Assembly: GCA_934183165.1 (NCBI GenBank)
Contig: CAKPRZ010000010.1
Span: 1-31,426, forward strand
Origin: an uncultured Bacilli bacterium
GTDB taxonomy: Bacteria > Bacillota_I > Bacilli_A > RF39 > UBA660
DNA length: 31,426 nt
Direction of reading: 5' to 3'
Every line of letters begins with the position of its first letter. Positions within the stretch are counted from its first letter, which is position 1. Made by a program: the position numbers and the translations under genes. This document shows positions 6,383-13,928 of this stretch, in pieces. The notes beneath the pieces were generated by a model. That model searched no databases. It saw only the letters and a program-made list of their open reading frames with translations, and was not told the origin of the DNA.

Positions 6383-7804
6383 ATGAAGGGTTCAAGAGGT
6401 AGCGAACACAGTCGTATTATCTCTCTTTTTTTTGGAAAAGGAAATAAGAAGATTGATGATGATGATAGAAAACCACCAGAAAAAAAAGAAGTATTTTTTA
6501 ATAATGATGAAGTAAAGATGAAAGAATCCCCAGTTAAAAAAAAAGAAATTGGTGAACCAGTAAAAGAAGAAATCAAGTCATCTCCTCCTAAAATGGAAAT
6601 GGCAAAAGATGAATCAGTAGAAGCTAAGACGGAAAATAATAATAATGATACCAATGAAATAGAGCTTACTAAAACTACTACAACCGAAACAAAAGAAGAA
6701 CAACCCCTACCCCCTATTGAATCTGAGGATATAGAAGATCTTGAGGAAACTATTGAACTTGCTATAATTGATGAAATAGAATTAATAGTTAAAGAAGATT
6801 TGTATGAACTTGAAGAGATTGAATTCAAAATCAATGCTTTAAAAGATAAAGAAGATGATGAAGTCTTAACTGATGAAGTTGAAAAATTAAAAAACGAGCT
6901 TCAAGCACTACTTGATCAATTTGAAAAAATAAAAGATAAGTATGTCCAAGATAATGGCTTAGATTTAGAAAGCATTATTGATGATGATGAACTATATCAA
7001 ATGGTTAGAGATTATACAGATAACGTTAAAACTGACACATTAAGTAAAGATATTGAAAAAATAGAAGGATATATATCTGTAATAGATAAAGTGATTTCAG
7101 TAGAAAATGATATGGATGAAATTGATCAAAAAATTGATAAAAAATTAGATAAATTTGGAATCAGAGATGATGAATTTGATAATATGATTAAAAGTCATGA
7201 AAAATTAGATTCGATCAATGATGAAATTAATAGCTTTAATAAAAGACAAGAATCAATTATAAAAGATTTAAATGATAAAGTTAAAAACTCTGAAGAAATT
7301 ACTAAAAGATTAGAAACAAATGTTGAGTATGTTCCTCATATAAACAGATTGATTGAGTCAGCTCTTATGATAGCCGCTAGTAGAAGACTTCCATCAACAA
7401 CTAGAGGGAATATAATAAAAGCAGGTCTTATTGTTGGAGCTGTGTCACGAGCTGCTAATTTCATTGAAAGAAAGGAAACAACAAAAGAAGTAATATCAGT
7501 TAAATACACAGATTATGCCAAAAGTATAATGTCATCACTAGATAACGTTAATGATGTTATAAATAATATAGATAAAGCTTTTATTGATATAAAACAGATT
7601 AAGAAAGTATTTAAAGATCAGTGTGAAGAATATCAATTAGATATTCCTGAATATAAAACATTTATCGATAACTTAAAGAAAACCGAACAAGAATTAAGAC
7701 TAAGTCAAAATATTGCGAAAAAGCATAGTGATGAATTTTCTAAAACACTAGAGACAAATAATCAGAAGATTAAAAGATTAGAAAGCATTAAAAATAATGG
7801 CTAA
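6383..7804 (+). CDS. Large acidic coiled-coil protein of unknown function
   Basis: 473 residues from ATG 6383 (AAAGGGAG ribosome site about 9 bases upstream); not recognised. A short basic N-terminus (MKGSRGSEHSRIISLFFGKG) is followed by a low-complexity charged stretch (about 20-115, rich in Lys, Glu, Pro, Thr). Long predicted coiled coils cover about 120-310. A more conserved-looking, less charged segment (about 325-360) contains ESALMIAASRRLPSTTRGN and IVGAVSRAANF. A second coiled coil runs to the end. There is no signal peptide and no clear membrane helix, so it is probably cytoplasmic or membrane-peripheral. It lies in the yidD operon right after an exported lipoprotein, hinting at an envelope or scaffold role, but no function can be assigned. 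Confidence 0.85.
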   Translation: MKGSRGSEHSRIISLFFGKGNKKIDDDDRKPPEKKEVFFNNDEVKMKESPVKKKEIGEPVKEEIKSSPPKMEMAKDESVEAKTENNNNDTNEIELTKTTTTETKEEQPLPPIESEDIEDLEETIELAIIDEIELIVKEDLYELEEIEFKINALKDKEDDEVLTDEVEKLKNELQALLDQFEKIKDKYVQDNGLDLESIIDDDELYQMVRDYTDNVKTDTLSKDIEKIEGYISVIDKVISVENDMDEIDQKIDKKLDKFGIRDDEFDNMIKSHEKLDSINDEINSFNKRQESIIKDLNDKVKNSEEITKRLETNVEYVPHINRLIESALMIAASRRLPSTTRGNIIKAGLIVGAVSRAANFIERKETTKEVISVKYTDYAKSIMSSLDNVNDVINNIDKAFIDIKQIKKVFKDQCEEYQLDIPEYKTFIDNLKKTEQELRLSQNIAKKHSDEFSKTLETNNQKIKRLESIKNNG

Positions 7805-7819
7805 TCTTTTCTTTTTTTT
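7784..7819 (+). terminator. Weak intrinsic terminator after the coiled-coil gene
   Basis: AGCATTA pairs with TAATGGCT with one bulged G and a 4-base A loop (7784-7802), followed by a T-rich run (7806-7819). The stop codon lies at the 3' base of the stem. Confidence 0.45.
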
Positions 7820-7848
7820 CACAAAAACAACACATTAATATGTATAAT
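7818..7848 (+). promoter_or_regulatory. Candidate promoter of the two-component operon
   Basis: A perfect TATAAT -10 at 7843-7848 stands 18 bases before the response-regulator start. The best -35 (TTCACA, 7818-7823) is 19 bases away, longer than elsewhere in this window, so activation by a regulator is possible. Confidence 0.35.
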
Positions 7849-7866
7849 ATTATTTGGGAGGTAAAT

Positions 7867-8529
7867 ATGAAAGTACTTGTTGTAGATGATGAAAAATTAA
7901 TTCGTGATGTTATAAAAGAATACCTAGTTAACGAAGATTATACTGTAGTTGAAGCAGAAAACGGTGAAGAAGCCGTTGAAATATGTAATAAAGAAGATAT
8001 TGATATTATCGTTCTTGATATAATGATGCCAAAAATGGATGGATATACTGCCTATAGAAAAATTAGGCAAGTAAAAACAATTCCTACTATTATTTTATCG
8101 GCAAGAAGTGAAGAATATGACAAACTAATAGGATTCGACTTAGGTATTGATGACTTTTTAGCAAAACCATTCTCTCCAAGAGAACTAGTGGCTAGAATAA
8201 AAGCTATAATAAGAAGAACAACTAATCAATTAGATGATTGCTTTATCTATCAAAATTTAAAGATAGACTTTAAAGGACATGTATTATTAATAAATGAACA
8301 GCCTGTCAAAGTAACACCAAAAGAATTTGAACTATTAACCTACTTTGTTCAAAACAAAAATATTGCTATATCAAGAGAGACTTTATTAAATAAAATTTGG
8401 GGATATGACTTTTTTGGAGATGATCGTACTGTTGATACTCATATTAAAATGTTAAGAAATAACTTAGGAGAATACAGAGATTTAATTGTTACAGTTAGAG
8501 GAATAGGATATAAACTTGAAATTCAATAA
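7867..8529 (+). CDS. OmpR/PhoB-family response regulator
   Basis: 220 residues from ATG 7867, preceded by GGGAGG. The receiver domain (about 1-115) has the acidic pair Asp7/Asp8, the phosphate-accepting Asp51 (VLDIMMPKMDG), Ser78 and Lys100 (LAKPFSP). A winged-helix DNA-binding domain (about 125-220) contains TPKEFELLTYFVQNKN, the recognition region DRTVDTHIKMLRNNL and the closing VRGIGYKLE. It would be phosphorylated by the kinase encoded next, whose TTG start overlaps this gene's end by 14 bases. Target genes are unknown; the envelope-related neighbours make an envelope stress or nutrient response plausible but unproven. Confidence 0.95.
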   Translation: MKVLVVDDEKLIRDVIKEYLVNEDYTVVEAENGEEAVEICNKEDIDIIVLDIMMPKMDGYTAYRKIRQVKTIPTIILSARSEEYDKLIGFDLGIDDFLAKPFSPRELVARIKAIIRRTTNQLDDCFIYQNLKIDFKGHVLLINEQPVKVTPKEFELLTYFVQNKNIAISRETLLNKIWGYDFFGDDRTVDTHIKMLRNNLGEYRDLIVTVRGIGYKLEIQ

Positions 8530-9916
8530 ATCCTTCTCCCTTAAAAATACTCTTTGGATATATCTAACAGTATTTTCAATTTTAATTCTTTTCTTTCTTT
8601 GGTTTTTTCAAATAATATTCTTAGATGAATATTATGAAAGTTATAAAACTAAAGAGATTAAAGCCGCAGCTTTAAAGATAAAATTCAAATATGATAAAAA
8701 TAAAGATTTAACTGAAACATTTGAAGAAATCCTCTACGAAAGAGGAATCTGTATTGATGTATTAAATAATGATACTCTCCTAACCTATAATAATAATATG
8801 AATAAAAGTTGTATTCCTAATAAGAGCGTCGAAAAATATAAAAATGCGATAGATAATAATGATAAAAAAGATATTCTTTTAAAGTCTGACATAAAACAAT
8901 ATAACAGAAAAATTTTAATATATGGATTTATGACAAATGATAATACTTACTTTTTCTTAACTACATCAATAGAGCCAATCGACTCTACTGTCACTATATT
9001 ACAAAATCAATTTTTAATTGTATCACTAGTAATTTTAGCTCTGTCATTTTTAGTAGGTTTATTTATATCAAGAAAACTATCAAAGCCTATTGTTAATTTA
9101 AATAAATCAGCTAAAGAATTTGCCATTGGTAATTATAATACTACCTTTGAAAGTAACAGTAATATTAGTGAAATACAAGAATTAACTAATACTCTAAACT
9201 ACGCTAAAGATGAACTTTCAAAAACAGATCAATTACGAAGAGAGTTACTAGCAAATGTCTCACATGACTTAAAAACACCACTTACTATGATTAAAGCCTA
9301 TGCAGAAATGGTACGCGATATATCATATAAAGATAAAATTAAGCGTGAAGAAAATCTTCAAATAATTATTGATGAAGTAGACAGATTAAACTTATTAGTT
9401 GGTGATATTTTAGATTTATCAGTTATGCAAGCAAATATTTATGATCGAAATATTGAAGAATTTGATTTAGTTAGTTTAATAAAAACAGTAATAACTCGCT
9501 ATAAGATTTTCTCTCTAACAGAAGAATACCAATTTATATTTGATTGTAAATTAGATAAAATAATGATTAAAGCTGATAAGAAAAAAATGGAACAAGTTAT
9601 TTACAACTTAATCAATAATGCAATTAACTATACTGGAAATGACAAAAAAGTCACAATTAAAATAATTGATAATATAAACTACTATAAAGTTGAAATAATT
9701 GATACTGGTAAAGGTATAAAAGAAGAAGACTTACCATTCATATGGGATAAGTACTATAAAAGCAATAAAAAACACAAAAGAAACATGATAGGAACAGGTC
9801 TTGGCTTATCAATAGTTAAAAATGTCCTAGAATTACATCATTATAAATATGGAGTTGAAACTAAAAAAAATAAAGGATCTACTTTCTATTTTGAAATTGA
9901 AAAAGAAACAAATTAA
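8516..9916 (+). CDS. Membrane sensor histidine kinase (HisKA/HATPase)
   Basis: 466 residues starting at TTG 8516, with AGGA about 7 bases upstream inside the response-regulator gene. Parts: TM1 (about 13-36), an extracytoplasmic sensor loop (about 37-163), TM2 (about 165-185), HAMP (about 183-236), a HisKA domain with ANVSHDLKTPL (His250 phosphorylated), and an HATPase domain with N box NLINNAINYTG, G1 DTGKGI and G2 GTGLGLSIVKN. The kinase senses something outside the membrane and phosphorylates Asp51 of its partner. The class resembles PhoR/ResE-type Bacilli kinases, but the sensor loop gives no clear ligand. The gene ends in a terminator shared with the convergent DUF421 gene. Confidence 0.93.
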   Translation: MKFNKSFSLKNTLWIYLTVFSILILFFLWFFQIIFLDEYYESYKTKEIKAAALKIKFKYDKNKDLTETFEEILYERGICIDVLNNDTLLTYNNNMNKSCIPNKSVEKYKNAIDNNDKKDILLKSDIKQYNRKILIYGFMTNDNTYFFLTTSIEPIDSTVTILQNQFLIVSLVILALSFLVGLFISRKLSKPIVNLNKSAKEFAIGNYNTTFESNSNISEIQELTNTLNYAKDELSKTDQLRRELLANVSHDLKTPLTMIKAYAEMVRDISYKDKIKREENLQIIIDEVDRLNLLVGDILDLSVMQANIYDRNIEEFDLVSLIKTVITRYKIFSLTEEYQFIFDCKLDKIMIKADKKKMEQVIYNLINNAINYTGNDKKVTIKIIDNINYYKVEIIDTGKGIKEEDLPFIWDKYYKSNKKHKRNMIGTGLGLSIVKNVLELHHYKYGVETKKNKGSTFYFEIEKETN

Positions 9917-9931
9917 TTTGCTTCTTTTTTT
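9899..9931. terminator. Bidirectional terminator between convergent genes
   Basis: Hairpin 9903-9926 has arms AAGAA-x-CAAAT and ATTTG-x-TTCTT with one A/C mismatch on plus (a G-U pair on minus) and a 2-base loop. T runs follow on both strands. The kinase stop (9914-9916) and the DUF421 stop (9913-9915) overlap at the loop. Confidence 0.7.
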
Positions 9932-10572
9932 CTTAGATCCATTTGCTTTATTATATAAAGTTTATTATTTCTATAAAAAGCATAAAAAACATCTTCTAGT
10001 TCAACATTATCTCTATTAAGTGCACTATTAAGCCAGCTGATATTTTTATTAATCTGTTTTAAAGTATCATAATTAATAGTACCATCTAAAATGAGTGGTA
10101 ATGGATACTTACCCCTATCTTTATCATCTTTAGTAAATACGGATAATTTACCGCTTGTTTCTAGCACTGCATAATCTACTTCTTCAATACTTCTAACATT
10201 TTTCTCTCTTAACTGTGTTAACAAATCTTCTAAATTATATCTTTGTTTAACCATTTCATTAAAATTAACTTTCCCAGAGTTAATAATTACTGAAGGATTA
10301 CCATCAAATATATTTCTAATCTTTGGCCTTTTAAGAGAAATATAAGACATAAGTATTTGAATTCCCATTAATAAAGCAATTGGCAATATAGATAAAAATA
10401 TACTTTCTTGTCTATTATCAATTGATATAGCCGCTAACTCAGCAATTAAAATTGATACAATTAAATCAACTATTCCTAATTGACCAATTTCTCTTTTTCC
10501 CATAAATCTATAAATAACAGTAATAATAATATAAAAAAGTAAAGTTCTATATATTACAATTAAAAAATCCAT
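9913..10572 (-). CDS. DUF421 (YetF/YdfS-like) membrane protein
   Basis: 219 residues. Three N-terminal membrane segments (about 3-23, 33-55, 59-78) include the family signature MGKREIGQLGIVDLIVSILIAELAA. A cytoplasmic alpha/beta domain follows (about 85-219) with FDGNPSVIINSGKVN, LLTQLREKNVRSIEEVDYAVLETSGKLSVF and PLILDGTINYDTL. DUF421 proteins are common in Firmicutes; some affect spore envelope properties (YetF), but their biochemistry is unknown. The start has a GAGGAGG ribosome site. It is convergent with the sensor kinase and divergent from the next gene across a short gap with a palindrome. Confidence 0.9.
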   Translation of the reverse strand: MDFLIVIYRTLLFYIIITVIYRFMGKREIGQLGIVDLIVSILIAELAAISIDNRQESIFLSILPIALLMGIQILMSYISLKRPKIRNIFDGNPSVIINSGKVNFNEMVKQRYNLEDLLTQLREKNVRSIEEVDYAVLETSGKLSVFTKDDKDRGKYPLPLILDGTINYDTLKQINKNISWLNSALNRDNVELEDVFYAFYRNNKLYIIKQMDLRKKEAN

Positions 10573-10602
10573 AACATCCTCCTCATATCTATTATGATTT
10601 AA

Positions 10603-10620
10603 TGAATAAATTTTTATTCA
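10603..10620. promoter_or_regulatory. 18-bp perfect palindrome between divergent genes
   Basis: TGAATAAA, two T, TTTATTCA. It sits in the 77-base gap between the DUF421 and TIGR04086-like start codons, 31 bases from one and 30 from the other. A dyad midway between divergent starts suggests an operator, but AT-rich palindromes also arise by chance. Confidence 0.35.
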
Positions 10621-10649
10621 AAACATATTTTTTATTAGGAGTTGAATTT

Positions 10650-11015
10650 ATGGTTTTTATTAAATATTTAAAAGGATTTTTATACATATTGATGGGTTTA
10701 TTAGTAACTTGTCTTTTGCTTACAACTTTAAATTATTTCAATGTTATAAGTCCATCTGTCTTAAAAGTATTAAAAGTTATTGGTATTTTTATATCGATTT
10801 TTATAGGAGGATTTTATATTGGTAAAAATAGTAATAGTAAAGGATATATAGAAGGAATCAAAATAGGATTTATTATAATTTTACTTTCTCTTATACTTAA
10901 CGTAATAATATTTAAAGAGAATTTTAAAATTGATATTTTTATTTATTATGTAATCATCCTAGTTTCCAGTGTTTTCAGTAGTATTATTGGTATAAATAAA
11001 AAGGCAAAGAATTAA
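10650..11015 (+). CDS. TIGR04086/YrzE-like small membrane protein
   Basis: 121 residues from ATG 10650, chosen because AGGAG stands 8 bases upstream; an in-frame start at 10602 has no ribosome site. Four membrane helices are visible (about 4-25, 36-56, 67-87, 94-114) with GGFYIGKNSNSKGYIEGIKIG between the second and third, the pattern of the TIGR04086 membrane family found in Firmicutes. The function is unknown. It lies close to tgt, as the family often does in Bacilli, but faces it. It ends in a bidirectional terminator shared with the TPR gene. Confidence 0.75.
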   Translation: MVFIKYLKGFLYILMGLLVTCLLLTTLNYFNVISPSVLKVLKVIGIFISIFIGGFYIGKNSNSKGYIEGIKIGFIIILLSLILNVIIFKENFKIDIFIYYVIILVSSVFSSIIGINKKAKN

Positions 11016-11036
11016 TTTAATTACTTTGCTTTTTTT
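10996..11036. terminator. Bidirectional terminator with both stop codons in the hairpin
   Basis: GCAAAG (11004-11009) pairs with CTTTGC (11024-11029). The AT-rich interior can pair further. Seven T follow on plus and five T on minus. The stop codons of the plus gene (11013-11015) and the minus gene (11021-11023) both lie inside. Confidence 0.75.
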
Positions 11037-12139
11037 AATGTATTTATTTTTTTTATATAAGGTTTTACAAACTCTCTATCTTCTTCGCTTATTGCCAATC
11101 TATATATTTCTCTTACTTCGGGATCAACAACATTTAAGCTATCAAATAAAAGTAGAGTTTTATTAATATCATAGTCATCTAAAGATAATATAAATTCATT
11201 TATTTTCTTTATTTTAACAGATAAATCATCTTCACTATAGGATAGTTTTTTTACTTTTTCTAATCTATCATTATGAACATGTAATAAATATCTAATGAAT
11301 TTATCAATACAATTTTGATAGCTTTTAAACAATTTAGAACTTAACCTACTTTTAGCCTTTTGATATACATCAGTACAAGAAGAAAAATCACCTTTCAAAT
11401 AATTAACTTTATAAGTCATTACTAACCCATTAAAATTAATTTCATCAAGTTCTAGTAAATCGTTTAAATCTTCTGATGCTAGGTCAAGATTTTTACATCT
11501 AAAATGAAGTTTAGCTAACTCTAATAAAACAGATGGACTATTGGGTAAAACGTCATATGCTTCACTCAAGTAAAAGCCTGCTTCCTCATCTTTTTTTAAG
11601 TAATTATAAGCAGTTCCAATAAGTAAATATGAATACACATTATTCCCTTTACTAATAGTCAAATAATTTTTAGCAATATCAAGAGCTTGATTATAATTTT
11701 TAACTTTTATTTGTTCATCAAACTCTTCATGGAGTTTTTCTGTTTCTTCTGCATCAATTGAAGGAAGCAATAATAGGTTCTTCTTTTCATGTAAATTTTG
11801 AAGATAATAATAATAGTGTCCCATTATATGATTTGTTTTACAAATATTTATATACTCATCTAAATATTCAGAAGCTTCTTGATAATGAGCTTTATTATAA
11901 AAATTAAAATAAGTGTTTTTTAATGCCTCTATTTCCATAGTAACATTATAATCATTTAAACCTTCTACAGATTTTATAACCTTATAGTTACCTTTTCCTT
12001 CGGGTGATATTATTCCATACGAAATAAGCCTATTGATGTTAAAAGGAGAAACACATGCATTTTCAATATCTTTTTTAGATATGTTTTCCTTTCCATCAAA
12101 TAAGGTTTTAAGTTTGTCTATATCAACCAAATTTTTCAT
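11021..12139 (-). CDS. TPR protein with possible N-terminal winged helix
   Basis: 372 residues; no specific family recognised. The N-terminus (about 5-60: ISKKDIENACVSPFNINRLISYGII then GNYKVI) looks like a small winged-helix module. From about 65 onward the chain is helical repeats of about 34 residues, TPR-like: ALDIAKNYLTISKGNNVYSY, LIGTAYNYLKKDEEAGFYLSEAY, VLLELAKLHFRCKNLDLASEDL and similar. TPRs mediate protein contacts. The gene lies 25 bases after tgt with its own GGGTGG ribosome site, so they are probably cotranscribed. A regulator or adaptor role is a guess from shape alone. Confidence 0.75.
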   Translation of the reverse strand: MKNLVDIDKLKTLFDGKENISKKDIENACVSPFNINRLISYGIISPEGKGNYKVIKSVEGLNDYNVTMEIEALKNTYFNFYNKAHYQEASEYLDEYINICKTNHIMGHYYYYLQNLHEKKNLLLLPSIDAEETEKLHEEFDEQIKVKNYNQALDIAKNYLTISKGNNVYSYLLIGTAYNYLKKDEEAGFYLSEAYDVLPNSPSVLLELAKLHFRCKNLDLASEDLNDLLELDEINFNGLVMTYKVNYLKGDFSSCTDVYQKAKSRLSSKLFKSYQNCIDKFIRYLLHVHNDRLEKVKKLSYSEDDLSVKIKKINEFILSLDDYDINKTLLLFDSLNVVDPEVREIYRLAISEEDREFVKPYIKKINTLKKAK

Positions 12140-12164
12140 AAAACCACCCTATTAAATCTTAATT

Positions 12165-13280
12165 TTATTTTTTACTTTTATATTTTTCTAAGAACTCTTC
12201 TCTGAACTTTAATAATCTATCATCTTTTATAGCACTTCTTATATCTTCCGTTAACTTAATTAAAAATCTAGTATTATGGATTGATAATAGTCTACCACCT
12301 AACAATTCATCAGTAGTTATTAAATGTCTAATATAAGCTTTTGTAAAGTTTCTACATGTATAACAATCACAATCTTCTTCAACTGGTGTAAAATCTTCTC
12401 TAAATTTCAAATTACGTAAGTTAATCTTACCATTTCTAGTAAAAGCATTACCATGACGAGCAATACGAGTTGATAATACACAATCAAATAAATCAATACC
12501 ACGTACAACACCCTCTACTATATCAACCGGATCTCCTACGCCCATCAAATATCTAACTTTATCAGTTGGTAAATACTTAGTCGAATAATCGATCATTTTA
12601 TACATTGTTTCTTTATCTTCACCTACACTAGTTCCACCAATTGAATAACCATCAAATCCTATCTTAACAGTTTCTGTAGCACTTCTTTTTCTTAAGTCTT
12701 CAAATTCTCCACCTTGAACTATTCCAAATAAACTTTGTCTTTCATTAGAATGAACTTTTTTACCCCTTTTAGCCCATCTAAGAGTTCTTTCAATACTCTT
12801 TTCCATGTATTCATGAGTTACAGGATATGGTGGGCATTCATCAAAACTCATTGCTATATCACTATCTAGTTTATTTTGAATTTCAATCGATAATTCTGGA
12901 GTTAAGAACAAATTAGAACCATCAATATGACTCTTAAAATGTACTCCCTCTTCTTTAATGTCTTTAGGCTTAGCTAAAGAAAAAACTTGAAATCCTCCAC
13001 TATCAGTCAATATTGGCCCTTTATAATTCATAAATTTATGTAAACCTCCAGCTTTTTCAATTAAAGAAGGCCCAGGTCTTAACCACAAATGATATGTATT
13101 TGATAGAATAATACCACACTTACATTCGTAAAGTTCATCTGGTGTTAGCAATTTAACATTAGCTTTAGTACCAACTGGCATAAACATTGGTGTTTCAAAT
13201 GTACCATAATTTGTCTCCAAAGTACCATATCTAGCCATTGTATCTTTTTCATTATGCAATAAATTATATTTAACTTTCAT
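12165..13280 (-). CDS. tgt: Queuine tRNA-ribosyltransferase
   Basis: 371 residues from ATG 13280 (GGGTGATG ribosome site). A TIM-barrel TGT: it exchanges G34 in GUN anticodons (Tyr, His, Asn, Asp) for a 7-deazaguanine base. Seen: LTDSGGFQVFSL with Asp93, SFDECPPYP substrate pocket, IVQGGEFEDLR, GGTSVGE, the nucleophile motif DLFDCVLSTR (Asp266), and a zinc site CDCYTC (Cys304, Cys306, Cys309) with His335. Length and motifs are normal for a bacterial enzyme. No queA, queuosine precursor genes or queT-like transporter are in the window, so whether it inserts preQ1 or a salvaged base cannot be told. A -10-like TATTAT lies at 13305-13310 with no convincing -35. The TPR gene follows. Confidence 0.96.
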   Translation of the reverse strand: MKVKYNLLHNEKDTMARYGTLETNYGTFETPMFMPVGTKANVKLLTPDELYECKCGIILSNTYHLWLRPGPSLIEKAGGLHKFMNYKGPILTDSGGFQVFSLAKPKDIKEEGVHFKSHIDGSNLFLTPELSIEIQNKLDSDIAMSFDECPPYPVTHEYMEKSIERTLRWAKRGKKVHSNERQSLFGIVQGGEFEDLRKRSATETVKIGFDGYSIGGTSVGEDKETMYKMIDYSTKYLPTDKVRYLMGVGDPVDIVEGVVRGIDLFDCVLSTRIARHGNAFTRNGKINLRNLKFREDFTPVEEDCDCYTCRNFTKAYIRHLITTDELLGGRLLSIHNTRFLIKLTEDIRSAIKDDRLLKFREEFLEKYKSKK

Positions 13281-13344
13281 AACATCACCCAATTACTAAG
13301 ATTTATAATACCATATATTTTAATAAAACTCCATTAAATAAAAC

Positions 13345-13370
13345 AAAAAAAGATGATTTTACTCATCCTT
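13345..13370 (-). terminator. greA terminator
   Basis: An 8-bp stem with one G-U pair (13349-13356 with 13363-13370), 6-base loop and seven T on the minus strand, starting 10 bases after the greA stop. Confidence 0.8.
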
Positions 13371-13380
13371 ACTATTAATA

Positions 13381-13851
13381 CTATTTAATATCAATAATTT
13401 CTATTTTATAAACGCCGTTAGGACTTTCTACATCAACTATATCACCAATTCTTTTATTCATAATAGCTTTAGCGATAGGACTTTCATTAGAAATTTTGCT
13501 TTGGAAAGGATCAGCTTCTTGACTTCCAACTATTTGATATTCATCAGTTTCATCTTCATCATCTACATATTTAATTGAAACTGTTGTACCAAGTGATACA
13601 GTATCAGAATCTCCCTTTTCGATAATTTCAACGTTTTCTAACATTTTTTCTATTTTTTTAATACGTCCTTCTATTTCTGCTTGATCATTTTTAGCAGCAT
13701 CATAGTCAGCATTTTCAGATAAATCTCCTAATGCTCTTGCTTCTTTTATTGCCTGAATATTAGCAGGTCTTTTAACATTTATCAATTGATCTAACTCATT
13801 TTTTAATTCAGTGAATCCTTCTTGAGTTAAGTAAATTTTCTTTTCTTTCAT
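13381..13851 (-). CDS. greA: Transcription elongation factor GreA
   Basis: 156 residues, the usual length. The N-terminal antiparallel coiled coil (about 1-75) carries the conserved tip RALGDLSENADYDAAK; its acidic residues reach the RNA polymerase active site to stimulate cleavage of backtracked RNA. The C-terminal FKBP-like domain (about 80-156) has VSLGTTVSIKY, IVGSQEADP and the family ending SPIAKAIMNKRIGDIVDVESPNG. It has its own promoter with a perfect -35 (13882-13910) and an intrinsic terminator, so it is a single-gene unit. Its place next to the trhP genes matches the B. subtilis yrrN-yrrO-udk-greA order. Confidence 0.97.
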   Translation of the reverse strand: MKEKKIYLTQEGFTELKNELDQLINVKRPANIQAIKEARALGDLSENADYDAAKNDQAEIEGRIKKIEKMLENVEIIEKGDSDTVSLGTTVSIKYVDDEDETDEYQIVGSQEADPFQSKISNESPIAKAIMNKRIGDIVDVESPNGVYKIEIIDIK

Positions 13852-13881
13852 AATTGCACCTCTTTTTTTAATATCCCCATC

Positions 13882-13910
13882 ATGATACTACAAAACTAAT
13901 CATTTGTCAA
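13882..13910 (-). promoter_or_regulatory. greA promoter
   Basis: Perfect TTGACA -35 (13905-13910), 17 bases, TATCAT -10 (13882-13887), about 30 bases upstream of the greA start. Confidence 0.75.
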
Positions 13911-13928
13911 TCTATTTTTATTAACACA

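Noticed and set aside
6364..6834. Long Ser-rich open frame on the minus strand
   Set aside because: It is antisense to the Lys/Glu/Asp-rich part of the coiled-coil gene; the serine and leucine runs are mirror images of GAT/GAA/AAA codons. No ribosome site.
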